64,000 bases of DNA, taken from Viscum album (taxonomy: Eukaryota; Streptophyta; Magnoliopsida; Santalales; Viscaceae). Below, in pieces: positions 1 through 11,429 of the stretch. The notes under the pieces were generated by a model. That model saw only the letters and a program-made list of their open reading frames with translations. It did not search any database and was not told the DNA's origin. Location of the stretch: NCBI GenBank assembly GCA_963277665.1, contig OY728147.1, positions 1,268,019,424-1,268,083,423 on the forward strand. Reading direction: 5' to 3'. Each line of letters begins with the position of its first letter. Position 1 is the first letter of the stretch. A program made the translations under genes and the position numbers.

Positions 1-483
1 GGGATGAAACACAATTTTATGAGTGTTTCATAATTGTGTAATGAGGGTAACAAATTTATATTCAGAAAAGATGGGGTTTTTGTGAAAAGTGAAGAATATG
101 GGTAGATTTTTACAAGAGTCCGATGTACAAAAGGTTTTTCTTTTCAGATTGGTGAAATAAAAAACTCTTGTTACATGAGTATGTTGGAAGAGAATGAATT
201 GCGGCACAAAAGGTGGGGATACATGTGTTATAGGAACATGAGAAAGTTATCTAAAAGTGTTGATACATTCATGATTTTCCAAGAAGAAGAGATTAGTGTT
301 GTACTATCTTCTAGAAAGGAAATATTAAAAATGTTGTGCATAAGAAAGTTGAGATTTGTTCAAAACAACCCCTAGAGCTGATTCATTCTGATATATGTGA
401 GACAATGAGAAAACAATTAACAAATTGAGACAAGTACATCATTAATTTCATCGATGATTTTACTAGTATTACTTATGTCATGT
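1..483 (+). pseudogene. copia-1 pre-integrase and integrase N-terminal fragment
   Basis: Decayed Ty1/copia pol. Translation near 200-225 reads LRHKRWGYM, the counterpart of the copia pre-integrase motif LWHKRLGHM. Near 375-480 it reads LELIHSDICE and then FIDDFTSITYV, the start of the integrase core, with the first catalytic Asp in HSD. Stops interrupt it. At 484 reading breaks off into a CACTA terminus and resumes at 11,823 with MKHKLYS, the expected next integrase residues. The 5' LTR and gag lie outside the window. Integrase would join element cDNA to host DNA, but this copy is dead. Confidence 0.8.
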
Positions 484-815
484 CACTACAACAAAACCCA
501 CCTATAATAGCACTTTTATTTACCAGCTCTCAAAAAATTCAATATTAAAATCCATCTTTATTAGTACTAAAATAAGCACTGATAAAGTAATACCTTTATC
601 AATGCTAAAAAAGCACTGATAAAATGAACTCTTTATTAGCTCTTTTTTTAACGCTGATAAAAGGTAACCTTTATCAGTGCTTTATGTTAGCACTAATAAA
701 AGAAACCTATATCAATGCTTTATTTATTATGCTAATAAAAGGTATCCTTTATCAGTGCTTCTTTAGCATTGATAAAAGTTTCAATTCATCAGCACTTTTT
801 TAGCACTGATAAAGG
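484..815. repeat. CACTA left subterminal repeat cluster
   Basis: A dozen or more copies of a degenerate GCACTGATAAAGG / CCTTTATCAGTGC motif in both orientations, about 25-45 bases apart. Closely spaced direct and inverted motifs like this serve as transposase-binding sites in CACTA elements; that role is inferred here. Confidence 0.8.
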
Positions 816-1062
816 TCCAGAATAAAATGAAAAATTAAACAAATAAAAATAAAATGAGTAAATTAAGAAAAATATGAAACATTTTATTAATTAAATAATT
901 ATTGATAAAAATGAATAAATTTCATATACCCACACACACATATATATAGATTATAAATATTAATAAATAGTACATATTAAATATAGATATATAAAATGAA
1001 TAAGTATAGTATATATATATATATAATGTTAATTAAAGACATATTAATGTCTTATTACCACA
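816..1062. other. AT-rich spacer with (TA)n
   Basis: Low-complexity AT-rich sequence between the left subterminal repeats and the nested LINE-like unit, with a CACACACATATATATA run near 930-950 and (TA)n near 1,006-1,025. No coding signal seen. Confidence 0.6.
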
Positions 1063-3275
1063 AAATATTTTTGTTTTTATTAAGATAACACTTTTAAGGA
1101 AAAGTGGTAAACCAGACAAGTATTAAAAGACAATAAAGCAACATAATACATCATAGTTGAATCTATGATTTGAATTTTAAGCCTATTAGATACCTTACCT
1201 CTGAGGAGACTCCATTGAAGGACAGTAACCTGCTCATCCGGATCATCTTTGAGTAGGTTTTCAAAATTATAGACCATCTTGTCCCAGGTTTGGATGAGCT
1301 CTTCTACATTAATCTTTCTCCTGTTTAAACCATGTGCCAGTGTTCCAAGTTGTTTTTGAGTCCAGTCACGCTGACCCTTGGAAAAATTTCCCCTTATGCG
1401 CCTCCCATTCAGCCTGTCAAACTCCTCCTGTGTAGTGATGACCTCTTGACCCTTGTCCGAGAATTCCTCATTACCATCAATAATGACTTCCCACTCATCA
1501 CATTACATCAATTCATTCTCACTCTGAAAGATACCAGATTCTGAAAGTTCCTTATCAGCATTCGTCGGGTAGATGACAAATGATTCCCTTGCAGGGGGTT
1601 CAAGATCCTTAGAAGAGATTGCCTCCACATTCTTGGGAGCCCTAAGAGGGAGCTTGGATTTGCTTGAGAATCTGGTAACGAGAGGGCTTGGTAAGAAAGA
1701 ATAGTCTTTTTTTTGGCCTTCGAGAGTGCTGAATCAGCCCCTCTGCATCGATGAGGGTGTTCTTCCCCTTCTTAGAAGAGGATCTTATATATTCATCCGC
1801 AATGTCCACCTCTTTGGCCTCAATGAGGGAGTCGGAATCAGAATCCCTATCCTCCTGAGAAGCCTCCATCTAATCACCTTCCTCAATCGTTTGATATTCT
1901 TCATTCCCCAACACTGCAAGTCGATTATGAGATTGTATAACCGTATCTACAGATTTCACCATATCAGCATAGGAAGGCTTAGCCGACAGGATCTGCTCGG
2001 GAAATTCTGAGCCTCTGGTCTATACAAAACCACACACCATAAATTGGGGCTGTTTATTAGTGTCCTCCCAGAGCAGACTTTGAGGATTTCCACCCATACC
2101 TGAAGCCTTACAGGCATCAATGAATGCAAGAAGAATATTGGCAGAACTGGAGGAGACCAGCTAGTTTTCCGAAGCAGAGTCTAAGGGAGGGACCCTCACC
2201 TTAACGTCAGTATTCAACTCCTGAACCTCACATACCAGCACAGCCTCCGCTGAACTACTTGGTAGAGGGTTGACACCCAAATCGTGCCTCAAACGGGCAA
2301 AGACATCGGAGACCCTCGACTCTGATACCTTAGTATTATCACCCTTCTTAGCGATTGAAGATAACCCCAACTCCGGAACCAACGACACCTCCACAGGAGG
2401 ATCCAACTCCAATGAACCAGCCCCACACACCTCCTCAACCCTGCCTGAATCGACCGAAAACTGGGCAGTGGAGTCTTCGTTAGGCTCTATACCGAGTGGT
2501 TGTCTTGGGATAGAATTGCGCCCTTGCCGTGACCTACGTCCATGACAACAAGATTAAAACAAGTGGCCTAACCGTTGATAATTCACGCAAAATGCAGGCC
2601 AGGATTCGAAAATCACCGGTTGTTTCCATCTGAATTTATCTCCAACCTCAATCTAAATCCAGTCTACTAGAGGCTTGGAAACATCAACTTCGATAAAAAT
2701 TCAAGGAGATATCGGGTGGAAAACAGCAGTATTTATACTGTCAGAACACGAATACCGGCCTAACATATTCCCTAACAAACCAAGAATCGACGAATTTTGG
2801 AACGGTAAAGGAAAATCAGGAAATCTTACCCATACAGCCGTAGTAGGCACATCGCGGTTCATGCTGAACTCGAAAGACCACCGAAGAAGGTAGAAGAATC
2901 ATCCATTGAGGGCTTGTGGAGCACTGGACCAGGAAGAGATTAGGTCATCCTCCGAAGAAAAACGGATCATCAAGTGTCGCCTATCAAGAAGCCCAACCAC
3001 CGCCTGTTCTTGAAGGCCCAAAGACTCTGACACGAAGCGATCAAAGACGTCAATAGAAGGGCTGCGGTTCCTGAAACACACGACGAGAATCAGCCTGTGA
3101 AGATCTGAGGCTTCGGTGAATTCTTTCATCGAAATCGCCAGTTGCGGCGAGCCATTGAAGAGGTCAGGAACTTTAGGTCCAAGGGGAATCGCCAGAAAAG
3201 GAGGGAGGGAATCAGGGTTAGTGAACGGAGAAAAGGGGCGGGGCCTTGAAGAGGAAGGAGGGAGGGCATCATTTT
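1063..3275 (-). pseudogene. LINE ORF1-like (DUF4283 plus zinc knuckle), no ORF2
   Basis: A - strand coding remnant, GC-richer than its surroundings. Start candidate is the ATG at 3,129 (MKEFTEASD...). RHLMIRFSSEDD near 2,960 resembles the DUF4283 domain of plant L1 ORF1 proteins. After a frameshift near 2,900 come VPTTAVWVRFPDFPL and IFIEVDVSKPL, then FCVNYQRLGHLF near 2,590, a CCHC-type knuckle whose second Cys is Tyr. An acidic, Ser-rich middle follows (about 2,430-1,640), then a tail containing GQRDWTQKQLGTLAHGL (about 1,350). The product would be an RNA-binding ORF1 protein. No reverse transcriptase follows: the - strand runs to an A-rich tail at about 1,063-1,085. Several stops and at least two frameshifts. 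Confidence 0.65.
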
Positions 3276-4030
3276 TAATGTTGTTTGATTTTCAATTTAA
3301 CCAATATTAAATGTCATGTGTTTCATTTATTTCACACACACATGTTAAGGAATTTGTATACACAAACGCACACACAAATATATTATGCAATATATAGAAA
3401 CACATATACCTAATATTTATATAATTTATTAAAATTTTAGTATATTTTAGAATGTAATTATAACATGATACATTTAATATATATTATGTTTTTAATCAGT
3501 CAATTTTATTATTTGTTTTTAATATAATACAGTTAGGGTATTCATTTTTAATATTTTTTTCATTTTTATTTTATTTTTTAATTTTATCATTTTTATTGTT
3601 TATTTATATATATTTATTCACTATGTTTTAGTGTTTTCAATGCGTATTAATCCACTGTAATATATATATATATCCATATTTTTTAATAACTTATATTTAT
3701 TTTATAAAACTTATCCATTTTTCAATATTTTTAAAGTGTACTCATTTTGATTTATTGAATTTTACTCATTTTTAAAATGCATGTATTTAAGATTATATAT
3801 CCATTAATAATGTTAAAAATATATTGGTAAATAAATATTTATTAATAAATATATCTATAAATGTATATTTAATATATTAATAATTATTATAATTAATCAA
3901 TTATTATAAATAAATAATTATTATAAATAAATAATAATTATTTTTAAATAAGTATGTATATAATTATAAATAAATAATTATATATATTTATATAAGTATA
4001 AAAATATAATAAAGTTATTTAAATAATTAT
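3276..4030. other. AT-rich non-coding spacer
   Basis: Very AT-rich, with (TA)n near 3,660-3,672 and ATAATTATTATAAATAAAT-type runs at 3,880-3,990. Lies between the LINE-like unit and the second subterminal cluster. No coding signal seen. Confidence 0.6.
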
Positions 4031-4034
4031 AATT

Positions 4035-4315
4035 ACAAAACTTTTAATAGCGCTTTTGTAGCACTGATAAAGATTAACCTTTATCAGTGCTTTATTGGCA
4101 ATGTTAAAATACATATTTATCCGTGCTAAAATGTTAGAACTAATAATTATGTCTTTTATCAGTGTCTTTTTAGCATTGATAAAGTTCAATATTTATCATT
4201 ACTTTAAAAGCGCTGATAAATACTCCTTTTATTAGCGCTTAAAAATTTAGCACTGATTAAAGGGATCTTTATCAGTGCTTTTCTGAGAGCACTGTTAAAA
4301 GTGTCCCCGGTCTAT
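4035..4315. repeat. Second (inner) CACTA subterminal repeat cluster
   Basis: Same degenerate GCACTGATAAAG motif in both orientations as at 484-815 and 11,430-11,800. Most simply, this is the inner part of the left subterminal region, pushed ~3.2 kb away by the insertion of the AT-rich and LINE-like material at 816-4,030. Confidence 0.75.
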
Positions 4316-5991
4316 TTTAAAAAACCCTAACCATGAATCACTCGCTCTAAATTCTCAAGCTCTCATAGAACTCATCTGCTACTAGTGCGACTCCTCTATG
4401 TTCCCTCAAATTAATCAAGGCTAGAATCCATTGTATGTTATTTCCTGCTCTTCCTCTATCGTTGTTTGATGTTTTCCTTCCACGTTTCGTGTTTTTGCAC
4501 TATTCTTAAACATGATGAACCCTACATCTCATCTCATCACTACTGAAATAAAATGATAATGGTTTTATTTCTTCTTATCCTTTCATATATTTTTTAGTGT
4601 CAACTCTTTTTCCCTAGAGACACACATATACGGTTTAATCTACTATCGACATTAACAAGTAGACCTCTCATCCCCCTCAATTTTCTCTTCATTTGAATAA
4701 TATAAGGTTCCAAAATCTATGTAGTTTCTCAAATATAATTCATTTTATATACTAGATTATAGATTCGAATGAATTAATTATGAGGGTTTTTAAGGATTAG
4801 GGGATACCAAGTTTTGGCCCTCATTTATGGGTGATGAACATATAGGGACCAAGGTAAGTGTAAAAATCATGAAAACATGTTTTTTGGATTTTGGTTATTC
4901 ATGTAAATTGTTAAACCATGAAATGGGTTATTTAGATTAATGAGTTTGATGAATAATTTTTTATTGAATTCAAAAAAATATTGAAATAATTAGTCATGTT
5001 CCAAAAATTATTTTAGTAATGCATGTTGTGAGAGTTTTTATTTTTTTTAATTAATTCAAGATTATTATTAAACTTTAACCAGTCATGGATTATGATTAAT
5101 GTTTCATCATAGAATATGATTGAGTTATGGGGATTCCTCTCTCTAATATTATATTTTACAACCGATAATATCATTATCAGTTGTAAAGTAGGAAGTTATT
5201 AGAGGTAATTGTAGATCTACTCCAAGATATGTGGTATAATTTTCAATGATGGGAAGTATCTATGGTTCCTCTCTAAGATTTTATTGTAATATATCATAAT
5301 AATAAATTTAGGATTGCATTGAATAGATTCATTTCATTTATAATAGTAAAAAATTTCTAGATAAATACTGAGCATAAGTTAAAAAACTAACCCTTTAAAG
5401 GGTTGAATGTTATTGGAGGGATCTTATGGTGGATTAAAACAATACCCAAAATTGGAAGGTGAGGAATCCTTGAGTAGACAGAAGTGAAGTCCAATGTAGG
5501 TGGGGTGAGATTCATTTCTAAAAGACCATTAGAGTGGAGGTATTCCAATTCCTCTTTAATTGCGGATTTTTTTGTGTGATTCCATTAGTATAGGTTCCTA
5601 GTACACTTTAATCATTAGACACTTGATTTTATTCCATATATTGATGATGTATTGGAATCCCTCTTTAAAACGAGATTTCATCCCATCATTGTGGTTTCAA
5701 ATTTCATTGATGACATACCTCCCAAAAAGTGATGGTAGGAAGGCTAGTTTGAAAGAGGTAATGAGTAGCCTCAAATCCATCATCAAGAGATGGAAGAAAA
5801 TCAAGCATCTAAGGATGGATTAAATAAAGGTAGTAAAGGTTGGTTGTACTATACTATTGAAGTATTATATTTCTCTTTAATATAGTAACAATTTTCATTC
5901 AAGATGGATGCAATTGTGGGATTTTATGCATGGAGTGCATTACAATGTTTTTATTCAAGAGAAATTAAATGTTTGACTACTCATGTAGGCA
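4316..5991 (+). other. CACTA leader upstream of its gene
   Basis: Starts with a C-rich leader-like stretch (ACCCTAACCATGAATCACTC near 4,325-4,344) directly after the subterminal repeats, where CACTA genes usually begin transcription. Short open stretches such as 5,623-5,823 have no recognisable domain. Probably 5' UTR, introns or weak N-terminal exons of the downstream gene. Confidence 0.35.
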
Positions 5992-6792
5992 ATGTCTTCT
6001 AAACACGATGATTTTTACAATCTCCAGCAAGAATAAACTATTGATTTTGAAGTTACAGAATTATTAGAGGATCAAAAACATGTTGATGAAAAATATAAAA
6101 AAACAAGAATGCTGAAACCTCACAGTTTTGAATAAAATTATCAAGATAAGAAGTTAGGGTATAAAATTTTAGGTTGGTTAAAATCAACATGGCCAACCTA
6201 TTGACACCAAAAAATCAACATTCATTAGTTATCTTGGGGAAATAATGGGGATGGATGTTATGATTGATATTGACTCTTGGTGCCACATCCAACCTGTAAC
6301 GAAGGAAATGTTTTGGAAAGATATAACAGTAATGTTACAATATACTTTCTCTATTTTACTAAAAAAATATATAATGAAATGTTGATTTAGTTTTCATTAT
6401 TCCTTGCAGAATTTATTAATTTTAGAATATTTATATATGAAATTTGTCTTAATGGCTACTAGAAAAGACCATAGAGGCTTATCGAATATTCTGATGAAGT
6501 TACATCTTAGGGATGCTAAGGGAATAATAAATCCCCAACCACCACTTTTTTATTCACACATTATAAATAACGAAACATGGACTGCTTTCAACAATATTTG
6601 TAATTAGAAATCATTTCAGATGAATTTCGGTCAATAATATATTATTTGACATTATTTATTTTATCCAACTTGATTAAAAAATTTTAATTTATAAAACAAC
6701 AAAAGAGTGATGAAAATAAAGAGAATGCATTAAAACCAGTTTACCTCTATCACAAAAGAAGGATGGGGTACGCTTTATTAGAGAAGAAATTG

Positions 6793-6867
6793 GTATGTAT
6801 TTTAAATCAACAATAAAATTTTAATTACCTGATATGAAATAATATATGATCCTTTATTTATATAAAG
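6793..6867 (+). other. Intron in the CACTA gene
   Basis: The exon MGYALLEKKL stops at a GTATGT donor and resumes after AAAG in NESKSKS, continuing into SRHVLLKEAHVNK. The AT-rich interval has no coding sense. Confidence 0.55.
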
Positions 6868-6987
6868 ACTAATGAATCAAAATCTAAATCCACTTTCATC
6901 TCACGTCATGTTCTATTGAAGGAGGCTCATGTAAATAAGGATGGTATATTAGTTGATGAAATCCCAAAAGCAGTATGGGAAGCATGT

Positions 6988-7102
6988 GTAAGTAAGAAAT
7001 AACTGTAATTCATTATGATCAAAGTGACAAAAGAATCATCAACTGTAATTAATTATGAAATAACTGTAAAATAAATATGTTCATATTTTTTATATGGTTT
7101 AG
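6988..7102 (+). other. Intron in the CACTA gene
   Basis: Donor GTAAGTAAG directly follows the codons for AVWEAC; acceptor TGGTTTAG directly precedes TQELEMDAPEE, which continues in frame to the ALKCPEQYGR motif. Both sites fit plant consensus and remove a stop-filled stretch. Confidence 0.65.
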
Positions 7103-9284
7103 ACACAAGAATTAGAAATGGATGCACCAGAAGAAAAGTGACTTTCAGTAGCTTTGAAGTGTCCTGAACAATATGGTCGCATTATAGGATTAGGTTTTGG
7201 AGTCTCTCATCGAAAATATTTTGAGAGGATAAAACCACATGAAGATACATATAATATAATGAGATGAATGTAGACACAAATAGACCCACTTCAAGATATT
7301 ATTTTGTGGTTTGGTTTGGCATACCAATGTATAAGAAATGATCAAAGTGAACTGGTGGTGGAACAAAGATCTACACATGATACAAATGATCCCAGTAGAT
7401 TTGAGGCTAGTAATTACCCCCAAAACTTACTTGGGGTAATCAATTTTTTTATTAATCTTTCTCCTAAATCTGAATCAAAAAACTTCTGATAACTTTATAT
7501 TACTAAAATTCTGTAGGGTGTAGTTGTATGTGATTTTTATCTATCAACACCCACATACCACCATGTTTTGAGGGGCATAATGTATAATATCTTGGGAGAC
7601 CAGCTACACAATCAAACCCTCCCAAAAGATCACATGAGAGTGGGGATTGAGGTATCTTATGAGCTGACTGCTGAGTTTCTCGTTCCACTTGATGATCTAG
7701 ATATTAAAACGGTCCATGATTCTTTTGAAGATTTCATAGCATGGTAATATAATCTTATAAAGATACATGAGGTCCATCTTTAACAATTTTTTTTCATATG
7801 AAAAACATGTAACAGTTGATGATAAAAGGTCTGAAGTGAGGTATGATATTACCAATGGATAAAGCAGTAGAGAAATGAAAGGTTGAATTAAAAAAATCTA
7901 AGGAATCAACCAATAAAACAAAACAAAAATCCGAGAGTACCTTCTCTTCGCTAGTTCCAGAGCAACATTTTTTAATATTAAAACTTCATGAAGTGACCAT
8001 ATTTAAAGATACAACTATTTATTACATTCACTATGAAGAATAAATATTTTGAGTTTCAATTATGGATGTAATTGGTCTCAAGACTCTAAATGAGATTCTC
8101 AAGCATGAATGTTTGGGCATCTTAGTTGTGAATACACACATAAGGTATATTTTCATAATACTTTTATCCAAATTGTGAGATAAATATGTTTATTAAAGTT
8201 AATAACTATTCATATTTTTGTACAGGTGTTTATATTACAACTATATAAAGGAAAGATCACACAAAGCATGATTTGGATTCATTAATCCTAGTATCATTTC
8301 TACAACATAAATTACTTTGGATAAGAAATAAATAGATAAAAAAACAGATGAGTTAATATAAGAATTTAATAAAAACGTATCAAATGACATACTATTTTGG
8401 ATGCCTATAATGTAAGGGTAAAACTCTATGATCTAATCACATCAAATATATTTTTAATTTTTTCATTACTTAATTGTTTTTTAGGAAGCAGTGGATATAG
8501 ATAACAGTCAACATAGACACCCTGACTATTTATTTTTTGGATTTAATTCATGTAATTCCAACCAACAGACCACACATTATGTGTATTTTGAACATGTAAT
8601 ACACTACAATCAACATTTTATAGATGAACTTCAAATTATATATTCATTTTGTGTTTTAATGAGAATTTTATTATGATATGGAGGTTTCTAAATACAGTCT
8701 AAATAATTGAATGAGTCCAGCATCTGAAAAGCTAAATCCTATGGATTACTAAAAAAAAATTAAGGTATATATAGAAATATTTAATGATAAAAAAATTTCA
8801 ATTTTTTTGCTTATTTTGGTCAATGTTTCTGCAATGTCCGAAACAAGAAAAAAAAATCGATTGTGGATATTATGTTTTCAAATTTATGAGAGAAACCATA
8901 CAAAATAAAAAAACTAGCACCCCCTACAGGTAATTTCCAAAGGTAATTAAAATTTCATTAAATATATTTCACAATAATTTGTTTGTTTATATTTTCTCAG
9001 TACTATCAATATTTCCTAAAAAATAGTTATTCAAAAGAAGAAATCAATTTTTTTAGAGATGAGTAGGTAGCACAATTTTTGTCAGAATGTATGCCAAAAC
9101 AATTTAGGTGATTACATGCTATTTTTGTGATCTAATATGAGTTATTACAATCAGAAAATATTTGGGGTGTGAAGCATTAATGTCATAATGCTTATATATT
9201 ATTCTTCATTTCTTTATCAAGAAGAAGATTAATGGAGGAAATAAATTTGTTTAAAAGAACTGACCTGCAAACAATAAAATTTTT

Positions 9285-9410
9285 GGGAAAACAACGAGGT
9301 AGAGGTAGATGTGAAGGCAGAGGTAAAGGAAGAGGCGAAGGTGAAGGTGGAGGAAAATTCTGAGTTGGATACCAACATGGAGGGGGAGGCATAGGCTAAA
9401 ACCAATGTGA
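9285..9410 (+). pseudogene. Arg/Gly-rich tail, possible last CACTA exon
   Basis: Purine-rich on the + strand. Translates to RGRGRCEGRGKGRGEGEGGG, then a stop and further Gly-rich sequence (YQHGGGGIG). Resembles an RG/RGG nucleic-acid-binding tail. It follows the Ulp1-like part by ~170 bp and may be its last exon. The - strand Pro/Ser-rich frames here are antisense shadows. Confidence 0.35.
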
Positions 9411-9599
9411 AGACTGAGACAAAGTAGGATAAAAAGAAATGGATTGAAAACAATAAAATTGTTTTTAAATGAAGTATAATAAGGATTATACCATGATTTT
9501 TTTGAGATTTTTTTTTTAAAATTGAACAGAAAAATTTTAACTTAAGATAAGGTCCATTGTGAATCTTTTTAGTTTAAAATGGCATTTTAGTAATAAACA

Positions 9600-11250
9600 C
9601 ACATGTCATACTCAAAACTGAGAAAAAATATTCTGATGTTTTGATACTTTAGGAAAATTATCTATGATTAATGTGGTATGTGTCTCATTTATCCGCACCT
9701 CAATCTGACACATGATGTGACCGGTATGACTCAAAGTGCATCTTTTTTATTCAAAATTGACATTAATTTTAATAAAAAAAAAACAAATAACAAACTCAAC
9801 ATTGATAAAACGAATTATGATTGTTTTTATACTTTATTAAAATGATCCCTGAGTCATTTGAGATGTTTAGTATTCAGAAACACCTCAATCCAACGCATAG
9901 TGTGACTGGTATGACTCAAAGTGCATCTTTATTATTCAAAATTGACATTCATTTTAATAAAAAAACAACTGATATACTCAAAACATAGCAAACACATTCA
10001 GATTATTTTATTACTTTAAGAAAATGATCCATAAATCATTTGTGACATGTAGGTATCATCCAAAACTCAATCTGATGCATGGTGTGATTGATATGACTCC
10101 AAGTGTGTCTTTTTTATTAAAAAGTGACATTAATTTTAATCAAAAAAACAAATGACATACTCAAAAATGAGAAAATGAATTTTGATTGTTTTGAAAATTT
10201 ATAAAAATGATCTATGAGTCATTTGGGACATGTAACATTCAGTCACACCTTAATTCGATGCACGGTTTGATCGGTATGACTCCAAGTGCATCTTTTTTAT
10301 TTAAAATTGACATTCATTTTAATAAAAAAACAACTAACATACTCAAAATCAAGAAAAAACATTTAGATTGTTTTAGTAATTTAGGAAAAAAATCCATACA
10401 TTATTTTTGATGTGTAGGGATCAACCACACCTCAATTCGATGCATGGTGTGATCAGTATGACTCTAAGTGCATCTTTTTATTCAAAACTGACATTAATTT
10501 TAATAAAAAAAAACAACTAACACACTAAAAAACTATAAAAAACATTCTTATTGTTTTAATACTTTATGAAAACGATGAATGAGTCATTTGGGACATGTAG
10601 CATTCAGTCGTACCTCAATCTGATGCACGGTGTGACTGGTATGACTCTAAGTACGTCTTTTTTATTCAAAACTGATATTAGTGTTAATAAAAAAAAACTC
10701 ACATACTCAAAAATTAGTAAACACATTCATATTGTTTTGGTACTTTAGGAAAACGATCCATACATCATTTTTGAAATATAGGGATCAACCTCACCTCAAT
10801 CCAACGCACGGTGTGACCGGTATGAATCCAACTGAGACTTTTTATTCAAAATTGACATTTATTTTAATAAAAAAACAACTGACATACTACAAACTGAGAA
10901 AATACATTTCGATTATTTTGATACCTTATAAAAATGATGAATGAGTCATTTGGGAGGTGTAGAATTAAGACGCACCTCAATCCGACATACGGTGTGACCG
11001 ATATGACTCCAAGTGTGTCTTTTATATTCAAAACTGACATTAATGTTAATAAAAAAAATGACAGACTCAAAACCAAGAAAACACATTCATATTGTTTTGG
11101 TACTTTAGTAAAATGATCCATATGTCATTTGTGATGTGTAGGGATCACCCGCACCTCAATCTGATGCACAGTGTGATATGTAAAACACCAAGTGCATCTT
11201 TATTATTCAAAATTTACATTCATTTTAATAGAAAAAACTAACATACTCTA
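9600..11250 (+). repeat. Nine-copy ~182-bp tandem array with two alternating unit types
   Basis: A shared core (CGGTGTGACCGGTATGACTC then AAGTGCATCTTTTTTATTC) recurs with TATGAC-equivalent positions at 9,725, 9,910, 10,092, 10,275, 10,457, 10,640, 10,821, 11,002 and about 11,181, a period of 179-185 bp. Even-numbered units read GAGTCATTTGGGACATGTAG before the core; odd-numbered units read CCATACATCATTTTTGATG and then TAGGGATCA. The longer unit is therefore ~365 bp. The array sits inside the CACTA, just before its right subterminal repeats. No coding sense. Confidence 0.9.
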
Positions 11251-11352
11251 TAATAGTGATTTATTTTTCTTTTATTTGTGTTAGAAATTTTATTTCATTC
11301 AAATTTAGTATTTGTATCTTATTTTGGTAATTTTTTTGTTTTTTTGCTGATG

Positions 11353-11409
11353 CAATGTGTTGTTGCAGCACACTACACCTATTTCTAGTGATGTAGTGTG
11401 TTGTTGCAT
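11353..11409. repeat. Imperfect palindrome with CACTA-like arms
   Basis: TGTTGCAGCACACTACA and TGTAGTGTGTTGTTGCA form near-perfect inverted arms around CCTATTTCTAG. Arms starting CACTACA and ending TGTAGTG resemble CACTA termini facing each other, so this may be a fold-back or the scar of a smaller CACTA insertion next to the right subterminal region. Confidence 0.6.
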
Positions 11410-11429
11410 AATACTATAGTTTTCACCTT

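Larger units (their letters stand above)
5992..9115 (+). pseudogene. CACTA protein, Transposase_24-like and Ulp1 protease-like
   Basis: A decayed spliced gene. Exons in order: TFISYLGEIMGMDV then FWKDI (6,210-6,335); SFEW-type region with PPLFYSHIINNETWTAF (6,535-6,600); SRHVLLKEAHVNKDGILVDE (6,900-6,962); ALKCPEQYGRIIGLGFGVSH (7,154-7,215), the hallmark of Transposase_24 proteins of plant CACTA elements; VRVGIEVSYELTAEF (about 7,635-7,680); then a Ulp1 (C48) protease-like part. There the His site reads KQW (8,486-8,494) where HW is expected, the Asp lies in YFLDLI (about 8,530-8,550), and the Cys in DCGYYVFKFM (8,859-8,888). It ends in SYSKEEINFFRDE near 9,025-9,062. In-frame stops throughout. 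Such proteins may deSUMOylate targets during transposition; that is inference. Confidence 0.7.

Noticed and set aside
2270..2545. 91-residue + strand open frame
   Set aside because: Antisense to the LINE ORF1-like frame, which has the recognisable motifs.
9192..9453. Pro/Ser-rich - strand open frames that look like cell-wall proteins
   Set aside because: They are the complement of the Arg/Gly-coding purine repeat; composition alone produces them.
9600..11250. CRISPR-like regular repeats
   Set aside because: Unit of ~182 bp with no short repeat/unique spacer pattern, in a plant transposon; it is a tandem satellite-like array.
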